Below the pieces are notes generated by a model. It saw only the letters and a list, made by a program, of their open reading frames with translations. It did not search any database and was not told the DNA's origin. Shown here piece after piece: positions 1 to 7,853 of a DNA stretch of 64,000 nucleotides. The stretch is from Pontibacter kalidii (GTDB taxonomy: Bacteria; Bacteroidota; Bacteroidia; Cytophagales; Hymenobacteraceae): contig NZ_CP111079.1 in the NCBI RefSeq assembly GCF_026278245.1, forward strand, positions 498,501 to 562,500, read 5' to 3'. Numbering within the stretch: the first letter of the stretch is position 1; the number at the start of each line of letters is the position of its first letter. A program made the translations under genes and the position numbers.

Positions 1-45
1 GGCCACCAGGAAGAGTGCCCCGTGCACCTGCAATTGCTTATTCAT
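1..45 (-). CDS. EamA/DMT family transporter, N-terminal fragment
   Basis: Only the first 15 codons are inside the window; the gene runs off the left edge on the minus strand. They read MNKQLQVHGALFLVA. A short polar start followed by a hydrophobic stretch fits the first helix of drug/metabolite (EamA) exporters of Bacteroidota. It is divergent from the AI-2E family gene. The family call rests on this short stretch alone and is tentative. Confidence 0.4.
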   Translation of the reverse strand, partial: MNKQLQVHGALFLVA

Positions 46-121
46 AGGGCAAAGGTACGTGCTAAATCGTGCCGCTCCGTATAAGGGAGGAAACAAAACA
101 ACACCTAAAACGACAAGGTAT

Positions 122-1267
122 ATGAACGGGATGCCCCTTACGGTGCGGCGGTCAATAGAAATAATGGGACTGTTCTTTCTGGGATGGTTTATTGTGCTGG
201 CAAAGGGGCTGCTGACTCCACTGTTGCTGGCCTTCTTTATCAGCATCATGCTAATGCCGCTCTACCGCTTCTTCACAAAGTATAAACTGCCCGACGCGCT
301 TGCCATTATAATCAGTATCCTGGTCATGGTGGTTGTGTTTGGCCTGATCATCTGGTTTTTCTCCTCCCAGATCGGAAACCTGGTATCCGATTTCCCGGTC
401 ATCCAGAAAAACGTGACCAACCACCTGAACGCCCTGAGCGCCTGGATCGGGGAGCACTCGCCCTTTTCCACCACCGAGCAGCTGGACTTTATAAAGGAGC
501 AAAGCAACAAACTGTTGGGGTTCACGGGCACTATCCTGACCGGGGCCGCCGGGTCGGTTACCTCGCTGGTGGTGCTGCTGGGTTTGCTGCCTATCTATAT
601 CTTCCTGATCATGTTTTACAAGAACCTGCTGTTGCGCTTCGTCTTTTTCTGGTTCCCGCAGGAGCAGCACGGCAGGGTGGAGGAGACGCTGCAAGAGATG
701 CAGGTGATCATCAAAAGCTACCTGTTCGGCCTGCTGATACAGGTGAGTTACATGACGGTGCTGCTGGGCGGTATCCTGCTCATCATCGGCATTAAACACG
801 CGCTGCTCATCGGGCTGATCTTCGCCTTCCTTAACCTGATCCCCTACGTAGGGGCCTTGTTGGGCAACATTATCGGCGTGCTGCTGACCCTGGCCTCTTC
901 GTCGGAGCTGTGGCCTGTATTTGCTGTGTTGGGCACCATCACGTTCGTGCAGTTCCTGGACAATAACATCCTGATGCCCCGCATCGTGGGCTCTAAGGTA
1001 AGGCTGAACGCGCTGGCAACCATTGTGGGCGTGATTGTGGGCGGGGAGATTGCGGGGGTAGCCGGCATGTTCCTGTCGTTGCCCATCATAGCCGTGCTCA
1101 AGGTAGTGTTCGACCGCACCGAGCAGTTCAAGCAGTGGGGCGTGCTGTTCGGCGACGAAAGACCTGATAGAAGCCCGATGGAGGTGCCTTTTTTACGAGG
1201 GAAAAGCGAGCGAGTCCGGAAGAAGCTGGAGCGGGAAAATAAAGTGGAGCCCCCCCACAAGAGCTAA
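122..1267 (+). CDS. AI-2E family transporter (PerM/TqsA-like membrane protein)
   Basis: This is a multi-pass inner-membrane protein of about 381 residues in the AI-2E transporter family, whose members export small molecules or ions. Hydrophobic segments lie near the N-terminus (two), mid-protein and in a C-terminal cluster. Family landmarks visible are LIPYVGALLGNIIGVLL and the following QFLDNNILMPRIVGSKVRLN block near the C-terminus. The tail after the last helix is charged. I chose the ATG at 122; the frame stays open to a GTG at 59, but that would start only 13 bases from the divergent gene and add a non-membrane extension. An ATG at 131 is also possible. The substrate cannot be told from sequence. 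Confidence 0.85.
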   Translation: MNGMPLTVRRSIEIMGLFFLGWFIVLAKGLLTPLLLAFFISIMLMPLYRFFTKYKLPDALAIIISILVMVVVFGLIIWFFSSQIGNLVSDFPVIQKNVTNHLNALSAWIGEHSPFSTTEQLDFIKEQSNKLLGFTGTILTGAAGSVTSLVVLLGLLPIYIFLIMFYKNLLLRFVFFWFPQEQHGRVEETLQEMQVIIKSYLFGLLIQVSYMTVLLGGILLIIGIKHALLIGLIFAFLNLIPYVGALLGNIIGVLLTLASSSELWPVFAVLGTITFVQFLDNNILMPRIVGSKVRLNALATIVGVIVGGEIAGVAGMFLSLPIIAVLKVVFDRTEQFKQWGVLFGDERPDRSPMEVPFLRGKSERVRKKLERENKVEPPHKS

Positions 1268-1306
1268 GGGAGCGCATTTATACTTACCTCTTTGCCCGCA
1301 AATTCG

Positions 1307-1314
1307 TAGCTTTG
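1307..1314 (+). promoter_or_regulatory. Possible -7 promoter element for rarA
   Basis: TAGCTTTG matches the Bacteroidota -7 consensus TAnnTTTG and lies 31 bases upstream of the rarA ATG. No well-spaced -33 TTTG box is seen (the nearest TTTG is only 12 bases upstream), so this is a weak call. Confidence 0.3.
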
Positions 1315-1345
1315 CCTTTACCGACACCGGAGAAACTTAGAGCAG

Positions 1346-2614
1346 ATGAACCACCCGAACATACCCCTGGCCGAGCGCATGCGGCCCCACAACCTGGATC
1401 AGTATTACGGACAAAAGCACCTGGTAGGGCCTGACGGCATTCTACGCCGCTACATCGAGGGCGGCGTGATACCCAGTATGATTCTGTGGGGGCCTCCGGG
1501 CGTAGGCAAAACCACGCTGGCCAACATCATCGCCAACCAAATGAAAGTGCCTTTCGTGGCGCTGAGCGCGATCAACTCCGGTGTAAAGGACATACGTGAG
1601 GTAATTGACCAGGCCAAAAAGCGGCAGGGCACCGTGCTGTTCATCGACGAGATCCACCGGTTTAACAAGTCGCAGCAGGATGCCTTGCTGGGCGCTGTGG
1701 AGAAGGGCACCGTAACCCTGGTGGGCGCCACCACCGAGAACCCTTCCTTTGAGGTGATCTCGGCCTTGCTGTCGCGCTGCCAGGTATACATCCTCAAGCA
1801 CCTGACAAAGGATGAGCTGATAGAACTGGTGGACAAGGCGCTGGCGCAGGACGAGTGGATGAAGTACCGCAAGGTGCGGGTGCAGGAGTATGAGGCCCTG
1901 CTGACAATATCCGGCGGCGATGCCCGCAAACTGCTGAACCTGCTCGAGATCGTGGCCGAAGGGGTGAAGGCGGAGGAAGTGGTGGTGACAAACGAGCTGG
2001 TGAAGCAGGTGGCGCAGCAGAACATCGTGATGTATGACAAGTCCGGTGAGATGCACTACGACCTGGTTTCGGCCTTCATCAAATCCATTCGGGGTTCCGA
2101 CCCCAACGCTGCGGTTTACTGGCTGGCGCGCATGATCGAGGGCGGCGAGGACCCGAAGTTCATTGCCCGCAGGTTGCTTATAGCCGCTTCTGAGGACATT
2201 GGCCTTGCTAATGCTAACGCCTTGCTGATGGCGACCAACTGTTTCCAGGCGGTGCAGATGATCGGTTATCCGGAAGCAGAGATCATACTTTCGCAGTGCA
2301 CGATCTACCTGGCTACATCGCCCAAAAGCAACGCCTCGTACAAGGCCATCAAAACGGCGCGGGCGCTGGTGCAGCAAACCGGAAATTTGCCTGTGCCGCT
2401 GCACATCCGCAACGCGCCGACCAAATTGATGAAGGAGATCGGCTACGGCAATAACTACAAATATGCTCACGACTACGAGGGGAACTTTGTGGCCCAGGAG
2501 TTTATGCCGCAGGAGCTGAGCAACACCGCGCTCTACCAACCCGGGAAGAACGGCCGCGAGAACGAGATGCTGAAGCAGCTGCAGGCGCAGTGGGGGAAGA
2601 AATATCGGTATTAG
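1346..2614 (+). CDS. rarA: Replication-associated recombination protein A (RarA/MgsA), AAA+ ATPase
   Basis: RarA is a clamp-loader-like AAA+ ATPase that acts at stalled replication forks in the cytoplasm. The 422-residue length is typical. Walker A is GPPGVGKTT (residues 49-57) and Walker B is VLFIDEIHRF with DEIH at 101-104. The sensor-1 region GATTENPSFE and the C-terminal MgsA tetramerisation region (SDPNAAVYWLARMIEGGEDP, then SEDIGLAN) are both present. The ATG at 1346 is preceded by a possible -7 box at 1307-1314. The gene is followed after 51 bases by a small membrane-protein gene. Confidence 0.96.
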   Translation: MNHPNIPLAERMRPHNLDQYYGQKHLVGPDGILRRYIEGGVIPSMILWGPPGVGKTTLANIIANQMKVPFVALSAINSGVKDIREVIDQAKKRQGTVLFIDEIHRFNKSQQDALLGAVEKGTVTLVGATTENPSFEVISALLSRCQVYILKHLTKDELIELVDKALAQDEWMKYRKVRVQEYEALLTISGGDARKLLNLLEIVAEGVKAEEVVVTNELVKQVAQQNIVMYDKSGEMHYDLVSAFIKSIRGSDPNAAVYWLARMIEGGEDPKFIARRLLIAASEDIGLANANALLMATNCFQAVQMIGYPEAEIILSQCTIYLATSPKSNASYKAIKTARALVQQTGNLPVPLHIRNAPTKLMKEIGYGNNYKYAHDYEGNFVAQEFMPQELSNTALYQPGKNGRENEMLKQLQAQWGKKYRY

Positions 2615-2665
2615 AAAGTTAGAAAGTTATGGAAGTCTAACAACTAATAACAAACAACCAACTAC

Positions 2666-2869
2666 GTGAACAGGATCATCTTTATACTTTCGTTTGTGCT
2701 GCTGATTGCTTTCTACATTCTCTGGGGGCAGCTGGGCTACCATTTTGGCAGCATACTGGTGTTTGTGGGCACGGTGGCGCTGATATACTTCCGCAGGCGC
2801 TACCTGGGCATGCGGCCGTACTGGGCCGGCAGCTTGTCTGATATTCCCAAATACTTTAAATTACCCTGA
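2666..2869 (+). CDS. Small two-helix membrane protein, function unknown
   Basis: A 67-residue protein starting with GTG. Residues 4-21 and 26-42 are hydrophobic and look like two membrane helices, followed by a basic RRRYLG stretch and a soluble tail ending IPKYFKLP. I do not recognise a family. The gene sits between rarA and sppA on the same strand. Short related repeats flank it in inverted orientation (GTTAGAAAGT at 2620-2629 and ACTTTCTAAC at 2884-2893), so it may be its own transcription unit. The coding call rests on the coherent membrane topology and on codon usage like its neighbours. Confidence 0.65.
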   Translation: MNRIIFILSFVLLIAFYILWGQLGYHFGSILVFVGTVALIYFRRRYLGMRPYWAGSLSDIPKYFKLP

Positions 2870-3032
2870 GTTAAAGCTTTCTTACTTTCTAACTCAATAG
2901 GTTTGTCTAGAAATAATTGTGGTTGGTCGAGTTGGGGTGGGGAGGATGAACTTTAAGCCTTAAATTTGATTATGATGTAGGGGAGCGGACGGCTCCTGAA
3001 GTAAAACGAACCAATTTAAACCCTGACATACC

Positions 3033-4793
3033 ATGCTAAATTTCCTGAAATATGTGTTGGCCACCTTTGTAGGCTTGCTCATATTCTTCTTTATCAGCGT
3101 CCTGTTGCTGATCGGCATTGCCGCCAGCACAGCCTCTGAAGACGAGGTGAAGGTTGCTGATAACTCCGTGCTCGAGCTTAAACTGAACAGGCCCATCACC
3201 GAGCGCGACCCTAAAGACCCTTTTTCTGAGATCGGCTTCTCGTTTGGCGGGTTCTCCAGCACCGATGGCCTCGACCAGATCAAAGCCTCTATCCGCCGCG
3301 CCAAGAACGATGACAAGATCGAGGGCATTTTCCTGAACATGACCTTTGTGGATGCCGGGATGGGCAAGCTGGAGGAGATCCGCAACGAACTGATCGACTT
3401 CAAGGAGTCCGGCAAGTTCATTGTTTCCTACACCGACCTCTCTACCGAGAAAGCTTACTACCTGGCCTCTGTGGCCGATAAGATCTACCTGAACCCGATG
3501 GGCACCATTGAGTTTAATGGCATGAGCTCGGAGCTATACTTTGTAAAGCGTATGCTGGATAAGCTCCACATCGAGGCGCAGGTATTTAAGGTGGGAACCT
3601 ACAAGAGCGCCGTAGAGATGTTCTTCCTGGAGAAGGCCAGCGAGGCCAACCGCGAGCAGGTAACCTCTTTCCTGAACTCCATCAACAACTACCAGCTGAA
3701 CCAGATCTCCAAGTCGCGCGGCGTTACGGCCGAGGAGCTCAAGAACGTGCAGGACAACCTGCTGGTGCGCGACCCCGAGGACGCTAAAAAGCATAAGCTC
3801 ATCACCGACATCGGTTACTACGACGAGGCCATCACCTACATAAAAGACCAGCTTGGGCTGGAGGAGCAGGACAAGTTGGAGATGGTGCAGCTGGCCAAGT
3901 ATAAAAAGGTAAAAGACAAGGACATCAGCACGTCTAAAAACCGCATTGCACTTATCTACGCCGAAGGCGATATCGTGGATGGGGAAGGGGACGAAGACAA
4001 CATTGGCGGCCACCGCTTTGCCGAGGCCATCCGCGACGCCCGACTCGACGAGGATGTGAAGGCCGTTGTGCTGCGCATCAGCTCCCCGGGTGGCAGCGCC
4101 TTGGCCTCTGATGTGATCTGGCGCGAGGTACAGCTCACCAAGAAGGTAAAGCCGGTAATTGCCTCTATGTCTGATGTGGCGGCCTCTGGCGGCTACTACA
4201 TTGCCATGGGCGCCGATACGATTGTAGCGCACCCGAACACCATTACCGGCAGCATTGGCGTGTTTGGCGTGGTGCCGAACATGGAAGGCTTCCTGGGCGA
4301 TAAGCTGGGCATTACTGTGGACCATGTAAGCACCGGCAAATTCTCTGACATGCCTACCGTTACCCGCCCGATGACGGCACAGGAAAAAGAGATCATGCAG
4401 CGCCAGATCGACCAGATCTACGAGGTCTTTACAGGCAAGGCCGCGCAGGGCCGCAACATGACGCAGGACCAGCTGAAGGAATATGCCTCGGGCCGCGTTT
4501 GGTCAGGTGCAGAGGCCATGGAGCGCAAGCTGGTGGATGTGTACGGCGGGCTGGATGAGGCCCTCGCCATTGCCGCCAAAAAGGCTGGCGTAGCCGATGA
4601 TTACCGTCTGAAGGAACTCCCTGCCCGCAAAACGTTCTTTGACGAGTTGCTGGGAGGTATGGGTGCCAAGGCGAAAGAGCAGGCCATAAAGGCCGAGATG
4701 GGGGAGCTTTACCCCTACTACAAACTCTACAAAAAAGCCTCTACGATTGTGGGCGCCCAGGCACGCATGCCTTATGAGATGATTATAGAGTAA
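3033..4793 (+). CDS. sppA: Signal peptide peptidase SppA, 67K type
   Basis: SppA degrades cleaved signal peptides at the inner membrane. The 586-residue length matches the long, duplicated (67 kDa) form. One N-terminal membrane anchor is at about residues 7-30. The predicted catalytic dyad is visible: Lys191 in VGTYKSAVEMFF of the N-terminal half, and Ser385 in SDVAASGGYYIAMG of the C-terminal half, followed by the diagnostic NTITGSIGVFG. A second serine-protease-like motif, SSPGGSALASD, precedes it. The gene ends before an intrinsic terminator at 4848-4885. Confidence 0.95.
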   Translation: MLNFLKYVLATFVGLLIFFFISVLLLIGIAASTASEDEVKVADNSVLELKLNRPITERDPKDPFSEIGFSFGGFSSTDGLDQIKASIRRAKNDDKIEGIFLNMTFVDAGMGKLEEIRNELIDFKESGKFIVSYTDLSTEKAYYLASVADKIYLNPMGTIEFNGMSSELYFVKRMLDKLHIEAQVFKVGTYKSAVEMFFLEKASEANREQVTSFLNSINNYQLNQISKSRGVTAEELKNVQDNLLVRDPEDAKKHKLITDIGYYDEAITYIKDQLGLEEQDKLEMVQLAKYKKVKDKDISTSKNRIALIYAEGDIVDGEGDEDNIGGHRFAEAIRDARLDEDVKAVVLRISSPGGSALASDVIWREVQLTKKVKPVIASMSDVAASGGYYIAMGADTIVAHPNTITGSIGVFGVVPNMEGFLGDKLGITVDHVSTGKFSDMPTVTRPMTAQEKEIMQRQIDQIYEVFTGKAAQGRNMTQDQLKEYASGRVWSGAEAMERKLVDVYGGLDEALAIAAKKAGVADDYRLKELPARKTFFDELLGGMGAKAKEQAIKAEMGELYPYYKLYKKASTIVGAQARMPYEMIIE

Positions 4794-4847
4794 GAGTGAA
4801 TGAATGTGTGCATGAATGATTTTGCACAACTTTGATTCTGTAACTTT

Positions 4848-4885
4848 AAACCGCTCCGGATAACTTTGCCGGGGCGGTTTTTGTT
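4848..4885 (+). terminator. Intrinsic terminator after sppA
   Basis: A 12-bp stem (4848-4859 with 4869-4880, one G-U pair) with a 9-base loop, followed by a T-rich tail (TTTTGTTTT). Confidence 0.85.
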
Positions 4886-5085
4886 TTATGGCAAGGCTAT
4901 TTTTTGCAACTTGCCTACCTGTACTTTCGGCTGCGGCCAGTAGCGGCAGGCAAGTATAAAAATGAGGCAGTGCGTAAGGTATGGGGTGTGATGAAAATCA
5001 TTTTAACTGATAAGTCGAACCTCTTACTTCGCGCCAGCAAAACGTAGAAACTAATTCACCCATTCAGTCATTCACAATTAAAGCC

Positions 5086-5901
5086 ATGATGGAGCAATTA
5101 CAGGAATCAACAGAACATATAAAAAGACAGATCGGCGACTTCGAGCCTGAATTCGGCATTATACTTGGCACCGGCCTCGGCGCGCTGGTAAATGAGCTGG
5201 AGATAGCGCATGCCATCGATTATGCAGCTATCCCGAATTTCCCGGTATCTACGGTGGAGAGCCACTCCGGCAAGCTGATTTTCGGGCACCTGGCCGAGCG
5301 CCGCGTGGTGGTGATGCAGGGCCGCTTCCATTACTACGAAGGCTACAGTATGGAGCAGGTGGTGTTTCCGGTGCGCGTGATGAAGTTGATGGGTGTACGG
5401 AAGCTGTTCGTGTCGAACGCCGCCGGCGGCCTGAACCCGGCCTTCAACACCTCCGACCTAATGGTGATCACCGACCATATCAACCTGCAGCCAAGCAACC
5501 CGCTGATCGGCAAGAATATAGACGAGCTGGGGCCGCGCTTCCCCGACATGAGCGATGTGTACGATGAGCACATGATACGCGAGGCGATGGTGATTGCCGA
5601 AGACGCCGGCTTCACATTGCAGGAAGGGGTTTACGCCAGCGTGCCCGGCCCCATGCTGGAGACACCCGCAGAGTACCGTTACATCACCATCATCGGTGCT
5701 GATGCCGTGGGCATGTCCACGGTGCCGGAAGTGATTGCGGCCCGCCATATGGGCATGCAGGTGTTCGCCATTTCTGCGATCACGGACATGGGCACCCCGG
5801 ACCGCATCAAGAAAGTAGTGTTGTCAGATATTCTGGAGGCGGCTGCCATTGCAGAGCCACGCATGGCGCTGATCATCCGGGAGCTGGTGCGCCGCGCCTA
5901 G
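5086..5901 (+). CDS. punA: Purine-nucleoside phosphorylase, type I/II trimeric family
   Basis: Cleaves inosine, guanosine or their deoxy forms with phosphate in purine salvage (cytoplasm). At 271 residues it has the usual length of the trimeric PNP/MTAP family. Visible landmarks are the phosphate-binding GTGLGAL near residue 28, GRFHYYEGY, SNAAGGLNP, and the purine-site region ETPAEYR followed by GADAVGMSTVPEV. Two ATGs are in tandem (5086 and 5089); I chose the first. It lies alone between inverted GTGAATGA-type repeats upstream and a very strong bidirectional hairpin downstream. Confidence 0.95.
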   Translation: MMEQLQESTEHIKRQIGDFEPEFGIILGTGLGALVNELEIAHAIDYAAIPNFPVSTVESHSGKLIFGHLAERRVVVMQGRFHYYEGYSMEQVVFPVRVMKLMGVRKLFVSNAAGGLNPAFNTSDLMVITDHINLQPSNPLIGKNIDELGPRFPDMSDVYDEHMIREAMVIAEDAGFTLQEGVYASVPGPMLETPAEYRYITIIGADAVGMSTVPEVIAARHMGMQVFAISAITDMGTPDRIKKVVLSDILEAAAIAEPRMALIIRELVRRA

Positions 5902-5920
5902 CAGGGTGGCAAAAATATAG

Positions 5921-5981
5921 AAGTATAAAATGCGCAAAGGCAGAAAAACTTGGTGTTTCTGCCTTTGCGCATTTTATACTT
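5921..5981. terminator. Bidirectional terminator with a perfect 26-bp stem, bounded by AAGTATAAA / TTTATACTT
   Basis: Bases 5921-5946 and 5956-5981 are perfect inverted repeats around a 9-base loop. The hairpin lies between the converging purine-nucleoside phosphorylase and CPBP protease genes. Each arm is bounded by the recurrent AAGTATAA motif, and the stem ends in A/T runs that supply a U-tract on both strands. Confidence 0.9.
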
Positions 5982-6003
5982 CATCCTGAGAGGATTCCCT
6001 TAG

Positions 6004-6786
6004 TTACACCCCTACCGTGTAGCCGTACAGCAGAAGCAGCACTATCAGGTTGTGGAACATGTGCAGCCCTACGGCCCAACCCATGCCCAGGCGGAGGCGC
6101 GTGTATCCCAGAAAAACGCCCCCTATAAACTTTGGCAGCAGCAACAGCAGGAGCAGCACCGGCGGTAAACTGATGCCTTGGTAGTTGAGCAGGTGCAGGA
6201 GCCCGAAAAGAACCGTGGAAGTATAAAATACCAATCCGAAACGCCGCTTCCAAAGCAGGTACATATTTGCCTGCCATTTCCTGGACGACAGGTACCAGCC
6301 TAAAAGTATAACCAGCAGCAAAGCAACAGTTGCCATCAGCCAGACAGGCGCCCCCGCCGCTCGTGCCACAACCGGCCCGAAGCTAATCATAAAGGCCAGC
6401 GCAGCCACTACGACAAAACTACGCGCGTATACCAGCGGCAGCCGGAAAACCATTTCCTCGGTAACTGGGGCCAGCAGCACAGCCACCACAAATAGCGGGA
6501 AGAAAGGGATGTTAGTGGGAAACACCTCTATGAGGCTCGTGGGGCGGTATGGCACCCCCACCGCACTACATACCAACGCCAGGGAAATAAACAGCACCGT
6601 CTGCAGTACCGTCTCGATCAGAGCTAACTGCAGGATGAGCGGGAGCTTGGTTTCCAGTAGGTTATGCTCTTGTTTCAGGGGCTTCGGCTGCAGCGCAAAT
6701 GCCCATAGCTTCCTCAGCGTGTCCTGTACCGAGGGAGGCGCTGCATAGGGCGATGCCTCTGTAAAGAAGAAGACAGGTGTTTTCAT
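6004..6786 (-). CDS. CPBP family intramembrane glutamic endopeptidase (CAAX-protease-like)
   Basis: A 260-residue multi-pass membrane protein with the hallmark EExxxR motif (TEEMVFRLP, Glu110-Glu111, Arg115), a second motif LFGLLHLLNY near residues 195-205 and a third histidine motif HMFHN near the C-terminus. These are the predicted active-site elements of the Abi/CPBP protease family. Substrate and role are unknown. It stands alone on the minus strand, converging on the purine-nucleoside phosphorylase gene. Its upstream region (6787-6850) is strongly AT-rich, with runs of TATATA. Confidence 0.88.
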   Translation of the reverse strand: MKTPVFFFTEASPYAAPPSVQDTLRKLWAFALQPKPLKQEHNLLETKLPLILQLALIETVLQTVLFISLALVCSAVGVPYRPTSLIEVFPTNIPFFPLFVVAVLLAPVTEEMVFRLPLVYARSFVVVAALAFMISFGPVVARAAGAPVWLMATVALLLVILLGWYLSSRKWQANMYLLWKRRFGLVFYTSTVLFGLLHLLNYQGISLPPVLLLLLLLPKFIGGVFLGYTRLRLGMGWAVGLHMFHNLIVLLLLYGYTVGV

Positions 6787-6983
6787 AGGAAAGTTCGCTC
6801 TACAGAATAATATAAATATATATATTATTATTTATAATCAAAACAAGTATAAATAAAGCGTGGAACAGGTCTATAGTAGCGGTGGCCCTGGTGAACGGTG
6901 TGTAGTTCAGGCTTCGTAAGGATGGGGCGGGTAATTAAATGTTCATACTTTGTTTAAGTGGTTTAGGTTGAGCGGCGCATAAA

Positions 6984-7011
6984 AAAACGGCTGCCGGTTA
7001 GGGCAGCCGTT
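6984..7011 (-). terminator. Intrinsic terminator of the receptor/DUF4249 operon
   Basis: Stem AACGGCTGCC (6986-6995) pairs with GGCAGCCGTT (7002-7011). On the minus strand it is followed by a run of T. It lies 27 bases past the DUF4249 stop codon. Confidence 0.85.
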
Positions 7012-7037
7012 GAAAGAATCAGGAGGTAGGGCGTAGG

Positions 7038-7853
7038 CTATTTTGTGATGATGACGGTTTTACGGTCGTAGGCCAGGTTAGTGAAAATGCCGAAGCCGCC
7101 TTCCACCGACGACTTGATCTGGGAAGGCTGCGCAAAGGGATTGCCGTTGGCGTTCTTGGCGTCGGAGATGGAGGCCAGAAAGTCGTAGTACTGCTTCTCG
7201 ATATGGTAGAGCGTTACGATGAGCGTATCGCCCTCCTCATACTTATATGACGACCCTAAAGAAACCCGCTTGCCGTTCGTCAGGTTGTCGGAGGTAACGA
7301 AGTCGCGGTCGGAGCCGCCGCTGAGGCTGTCGATGTGGGTCATGTAACGGTAGTAGTTGGCGGTGCTGGCATCATCCTGAAACGTGGTGAGCAGGTAGGC
7401 CTCCTCCTTGTCGTTAAATTTCCATACTACCTCCTCAATGGGCACCTGTGTTTGTAACTTAGTGAAGCCGGTTACTTTGCGCCCCTTGCCATCCACCACC
7501 TCCAGGTGGTAGGTCTGGCCGGGTTTGCCGTACAGGATCTCGGTGGAGGTGTGCGTATAGAAGCGGCCCGTGCTCTTCACGATCACAGGATTATACTTTA
7601 GCTGAATGCGCCTGCCGATGGGGGTGGTGATGTATACTTCCGCATCAGGTACCAGAGGCGGGGCGGGGTCCTCAAAATAGCCCGAACTCTCCAGTACCGA
7701 GGCGCGGATATGCTTGCCCTGCTCCAGGTAGCACTCCACCACCAGCTGCGGCTCATGGTTTGGCAGCTCCACGTCAATATCCTTCTCCAGGTCGCAGGCG
7801 GTAAGTAGGACCGTCAGCGGTATCAGCAAGTATAAAAGTAGCTTTCGCATCAT
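7038..7853 (-). CDS. DUF4249 domain-containing lipoprotein
   Basis: A 271-residue exported lipoprotein. The signal peptide ends in the lipobox LTAC (Cys20), followed by an Asp/Glu-rich stretch and a beta-rich body resembling DUF4249. DUF4249 proteins in Bacteroidota are encoded beside TonB-dependent receptors and probably serve as surface partners of the receptor, as SusD does for SusC. The ATG overlaps the stop of the upstream receptor gene by one base, so the two are translationally coupled. Substrate unknown. Confidence 0.88.
   Translation of the reverse strand: MMRKLLLYLLIPLTVLLTACDLEKDIDVELPNHEPQLVVECYLEQGKHIRASVLESSGYFEDPAPPLVPDAEVYITTPIGRRIQLKYNPVIVKSTGRFYTHTSTEILYGKPGQTYHLEVVDGKGRKVTGFTKLQTQVPIEEVVWKFNDKEEAYLLTTFQDDASTANYYRYMTHIDSLSGGSDRDFVTSDNLTNGKRVSLGSSYKYEEGDTLIVTLYHIEKQYYDFLASISDAKNANGNPFAQPSQIKSSVEGGFGIFTNLAYDRKTVIITK

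Noticed and set aside
59..121. GTG start at 59 for the AI-2E family gene
   Set aside because: It would start only 13 bases from the divergent gene and give an N-terminal extension without homology; the ATG at 122 fits better.
1442..2539. Long minus-strand frame opposite rarA
   Set aside because: It lies fully antisense to a well-recognised gene, has biased Arg/His composition from the third-base pattern of rarA, and shows no family motif.
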